From: Clostridium sp. MD294
GTDB taxonomy: Bacteria > Bacillota > Clostridia > Lachnospirales > Anaerotignaceae
DNA length: 64,000 nt
NCBI RefSeq assembly: GCF_000364165.2
Contig: NZ_CP097810.1
Span: 496,001 to 560,000 of the forward strand
Direction: 5' to 3'
The position numbers and the translations under genes are program-made. A model generated the notes under the pieces. That model made no database searches. It was not told the DNA's origin and saw nothing but the letters and a program-made list of their open reading frames with translations. This document shows, in pieces, positions 61,809-64,000 of this stretch; within the stretch, counting starts at the first letter, position 1, and every line of letters starts with the position of its first letter.

Positions 61809-62421
61809 TCAAAACACCTAATTTCTTTAAAAGATAATTCAAAGATGGTATATCTGGCATCAACAACAAATTGCTATATACTTCCTTATCTTCTACAATA
61901 AATTTTCCATTTATAATCATTATTTTATCTGTTTGATGTCCAAATTCTACCATCGGCACAGACATAATTCCTCCCAACATATTTACAGACATAGCGGGTA
62001 CTGATAAATTAATTGAAATCCCTGTCAATTTTGAAATCGCACTTACATAAGAAGAAATCATAATATTTCCAATTTCTACTAATGCCGATACTTCTAAATC
62101 TCCTAATTGACTAAAATCATCAATTTTTGATGTTAATACATGTTCTAACATAATATTAATCAAATCTAAATTCTGCAAATACAACATAACACCATTCAAT
62201 TCTCCTGATATATTTACTAATACACCAGAAACAATCATTTCAGGGTCACCTAATTTTGTAATTGCTTCATTAAATCCTAATATCTGTACTTCTGGCATTG
62301 TCATTTTAATTTTTCTATTCATCATTTCAGAAAGTGCTGTCGCAGCATTGCCTGTGCCAATACTTCCTATCTCTCTCATAACATCTATTTCAAGGCCATT
62401 TATATCCTCATATTTTTTCAT
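61801..62421 (-). CDS. cheC: CheY-P phosphatase CheC
   Basis: 206 residues. The ATG is chosen for AGGAGG; a longer frame overlaps the upstream gene's stop. CheC has two pseudo-symmetric active helices (ExxN). The second is intact (LVEIGNIMIS), but the first reads EIGSIGTGNAATALSEMM with Ser20 in place of Asn. It forms a complex with CheD, encoded next. Confidence 0.93.
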   Translation of the reverse strand: MKKYEDINGLEIDVMREIGSIGTGNAATALSEMMNRKIKMTMPEVQILGFNEAITKLGDPEMIVSGVLVNISGELNGVMLYLQNLDLINIMLEHVLTSKIDDFSQLGDLEVSALVEIGNIMISSYVSAISKLTGISINLSVPAMSVNMLGGIMSVPMVEFGHQTDKIMIINGKFIVEDKEVYSNLLLMPDIPSLNYLLKKLGVLNE

Positions 62422-62450
62422 ATAGCGTTTCCTCCTAATAAAGTGTCTTA

Positions 62451-63224
62451 TCAAGACCTCAATCCATTAATGGTTGTTTCTACTTCGTCAGAAGTTTGTA
62501 CCATTCTTAACGCATATTGATAGCATCTTTGTGCTTCAATCATTTTTGTTACTTCCTGTCCTAAATTGACATTACTCATTTCTAATGCTTTATTTGCTAA
62601 TATTGTCCCATTACCAGCTGTTACTACAGGCTGACCATCTTTTTCCGCTGGTATAAATTCTGTTCCCCTTACACTCTCCATACCATTTTTAGAAGGAAAT
62701 GTATATATTCCTATTTGTTCAATCAAGTCTTCTCCTGCTATCATTTCTTGAGAACCTGGTATTCCTCCCTCTGCTGTTGGAGGCAATGTTCCTACTATAA
62801 TAGGATTTTGATTAACATCTAATACCCTTTTTCCATTTGCTGTCTGAAGATAAAAATTACCATCTGGCTGTAATGATGTCATAAAATTTCCATTTCTTGT
62901 ATATGTAATTTCTTGCGTTGCAGGATTTTGTATTGCAAAAAATCCATCTCCCATAATCATATAATCATATTCTAAACCTGTTGTTGAAAGATGTCCCTGT
63001 GTAAAATCTACATTCGTCTTTTCTACATGTACTCCTGCCCCAGCAATATAATCTGTTGGTTCTTGTGCTACTGCATTCAAATTACTATAAATACATTCCG
63101 AAAATGTAGAAGGTTTATTTTTATATCCATGTGTATTTACATTAGCAATATTATTTGCTATAATATTCAATCTTTCTTGATGTGCAATCGCTCCTACAGC
63201 ACCTGTATAAAATGAACGGTCCAT
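62451..63224 (-). CDS. Flagellar basal-body rod protein, FlgG/FlgF family
   Basis: 257 residues. N-terminus FYTGAVGAIAHQERLNIIAN and NIANVNTHGYKNK, central DYMIMGDGFFAIQNP and YTRNGNFM, C-terminal EMSNVNLGQEVTKMIEAQRC, all typical of the distal or proximal rod proteins. It is the second of two such genes in tandem, as in the B. subtilis flhO-flhP pair. RBS AGGAGG lies before the ATG. Followed by cheC-cheD in the same unit. Confidence 0.9.
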   Translation of the reverse strand: MDRSFYTGAVGAIAHQERLNIIANNIANVNTHGYKNKPSTFSECIYSNLNAVAQEPTDYIAGAGVHVEKTNVDFTQGHLSTTGLEYDYMIMGDGFFAIQNPATQEITYTRNGNFMTSLQPDGNFYLQTANGKRVLDVNQNPIIVGTLPPTAEGGIPGSQEMIAGEDLIEQIGIYTFPSKNGMESVRGTEFIPAEKDGQPVVTAGNGTILANKALEMSNVNLGQEVTKMIEAQRCYQYALRMVQTSDEVETTINGLRS

Positions 63225-63247
63225 ATCTGCTGCCTCCTATTGTATTA

Positions 63248-64000
63248 TTATACTCTACCAATTTCTGTTGTTGCTTTTCCCAGCAACTGGTCATACATTT
63301 TTAACACTTGTGCTGCACTTTGCAACGCTCTTTCACTAGCCATCATATCAGTCATTTGTTTTACCAAATCTACATTAGATTTTTCTAACATCTTCCATTC
63401 TATAGGGGTATTTACTGGTACAGGTTGCTGACCTCCTATTGCTGTAAACAATCCTTCTTGTTTTGATTTTTGTATTCCATTATAATCTTCAAAGTCTACT
63501 ATGCCTAATCTTCCTAAAACAGTATTACCATCTGCTGCCAATATCGTGCCATCATCTAATGCCTGTATATTATCTGTACCAGTATATATAGGTTGATTAT
63601 TTTCTCCCAGCACACGCCCTGCGTGCTGTAATGCTATATATCCTTCATCGTCTATTATAAAAGCACCATTTCTCGTATACATCAATCCATCTACTGTTTG
63701 CACTTGGAAAAAACCAGGCCCTGCTATTGCAAAGTCCATATTCATATCTGTTGGTTCAAATATTCCCTGTGTATAGTCTGTTATAGTTACTTCACCTGCT
63801 GTAATCATAGATGATGTTGTACCTAATTCTTGACCATCTTCATGATTGATATTTCCATATCTTGAAAACATCTCATTTTGAAATGTTGTTGTGATAAATT
63901 CATCAGATTTAAAACCTGGTGTTGCTGCATTTGTCATATTATTTGCTATTACTGATAAATTTCTATTTTGTGTAAGCATACCTGAAGTTAAATGATAAAA
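63248..64000 (-). CDS. Flagellar basal-body rod protein, FlgF/FlgG family, partial
   Basis: Partial at the right edge: the frame is open to base 64000 (residues FYHLTSG before the first internal ATG at 63979), so the true start lies just outside, probably only a few codons away. Seen: GMLTQNRNLSVIANNMTNAA, MDFAIAGPGFFQVQTV, YTRNGAFIIDDEGYI and C-terminal EKSNVDLVKQMTDMMASERA. First of the tandem rod pair; 23 bases before the second. Confidence 0.9.
   Translation of the reverse strand, partial: FYHLTSGMLTQNRNLSVIANNMTNAATPGFKSDEFITTTFQNEMFSRYGNINHEDGQELGTTSSMITAGEVTITDYTQGIFEPTDMNMDFAIAGPGFFQVQTVDGLMYTRNGAFIIDDEGYIALQHAGRVLGENNQPIYTGTDNIQALDDGTILAADGNTVLGRLGIVDFEDYNGIQKSKQEGLFTAIGGQQPVPVNTPIEWKMLEKSNVDLVKQMTDMMASERALQSAAQVLKMYDQLLGKATTEIGRV

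Noticed and set aside
1..64000. Mobile elements, CRISPR arrays, tRNA or rRNA genes
   Set aside because: No transposase or integrase reading frame, no regularly spaced direct repeats, and no tRNA-like clover-leaf or rRNA segment were seen.

Overview
The window is AT-rich and densely coding, from a motile, endospore-forming, Gram-positive anaerobe-type bacterium. It most resembles a member of the Clostridia (Lachnospiraceae/Lachnospirales-like). The evidence is: SpoIIE and a SPOCS/LysM spore protein; the spoIIE..tilS-hpt-ftsH gene order typical of Firmicutes; S-layer-homology wall anchoring; FliW/CsrA control of flagellin; CheC, CheD and CheV; and strong AGGAGG ribosome binding sites. No mobile element, CRISPR array, rRNA or tRNA was seen. 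Several starts look like TTG or GTG when the ribosome binding site is used to choose them (ftsH, pmbA, the PilZ-like gene, the FtsA-like gene, ftsE, lepB).

Region 1 (1-11.8 kb, nearly all minus strand) is housekeeping and sporulation: a birA fragment, argF, a FlK-like thioesterase, ftsH, hpt, tilS and spoIIE. About 2.8 kb of accessory genes for exported or membrane-anchored proteins (6052-8758) sits between spoIIE and tilS. It includes a tandem duplicate pair, one copy of which carries a broken matrixin-type zinc motif. Region 2 (11.5-19.2 kb) holds a decayed pentapeptide-repeat gene, a threonine aldolase, a 60-residue basic protein, a possible small RNA and palindromic operator, and a four-gene sugar-sensing operon (YesN-type regulator, YesM-type kinase, two periplasmic-binding-protein-like proteins) with no transporter genes. 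Region 3 (19.3-27.8 kb) holds the SPOCS/LysM protein, an EF-hand protein, signal peptidase I, PmbA/TldD, RecU and QueG.

Region 4 (27.8-64 kb) is motility, chemotaxis and cell surface. A minus-strand operon encodes a FliK-like protein, an FlhB C-terminal paralogue (FlhX), a PilZ-like protein and a 1568-residue S-layer-homology surface protein. Divergent from it run cheA-cheW, a structured 360-base gap, cheR-cheB, an FtsA-like actin, then flgM-flgN-flgK-flgL and DUF6470-fliW-csrA. On the minus strand follow fliB (flagellin lysine methylase), fliC, an ftsE homologue without ftsX, fliD-fliS-FliT-like, an EAL/HDOD protein, cheV, and flgF/flgG-cheC-cheD. Candidate sigma-28 promoters precede cheA, flgM, fliC, fliD and cheV. 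FlgM would restrain sigma-28, and FliW/CsrA would act on the fliC leader, which carries a hairpin with GGA in its loop plus a second GGA at the ribosome binding site.

The observations most worth following are the structured cheR leader (37712-37951), the FliK-like/FlhX/PilZ/SLH operon, the sugar-sensing operon, the possible small RNA near 13.3-13.5 kb, and the degraded metalloprotease pair.
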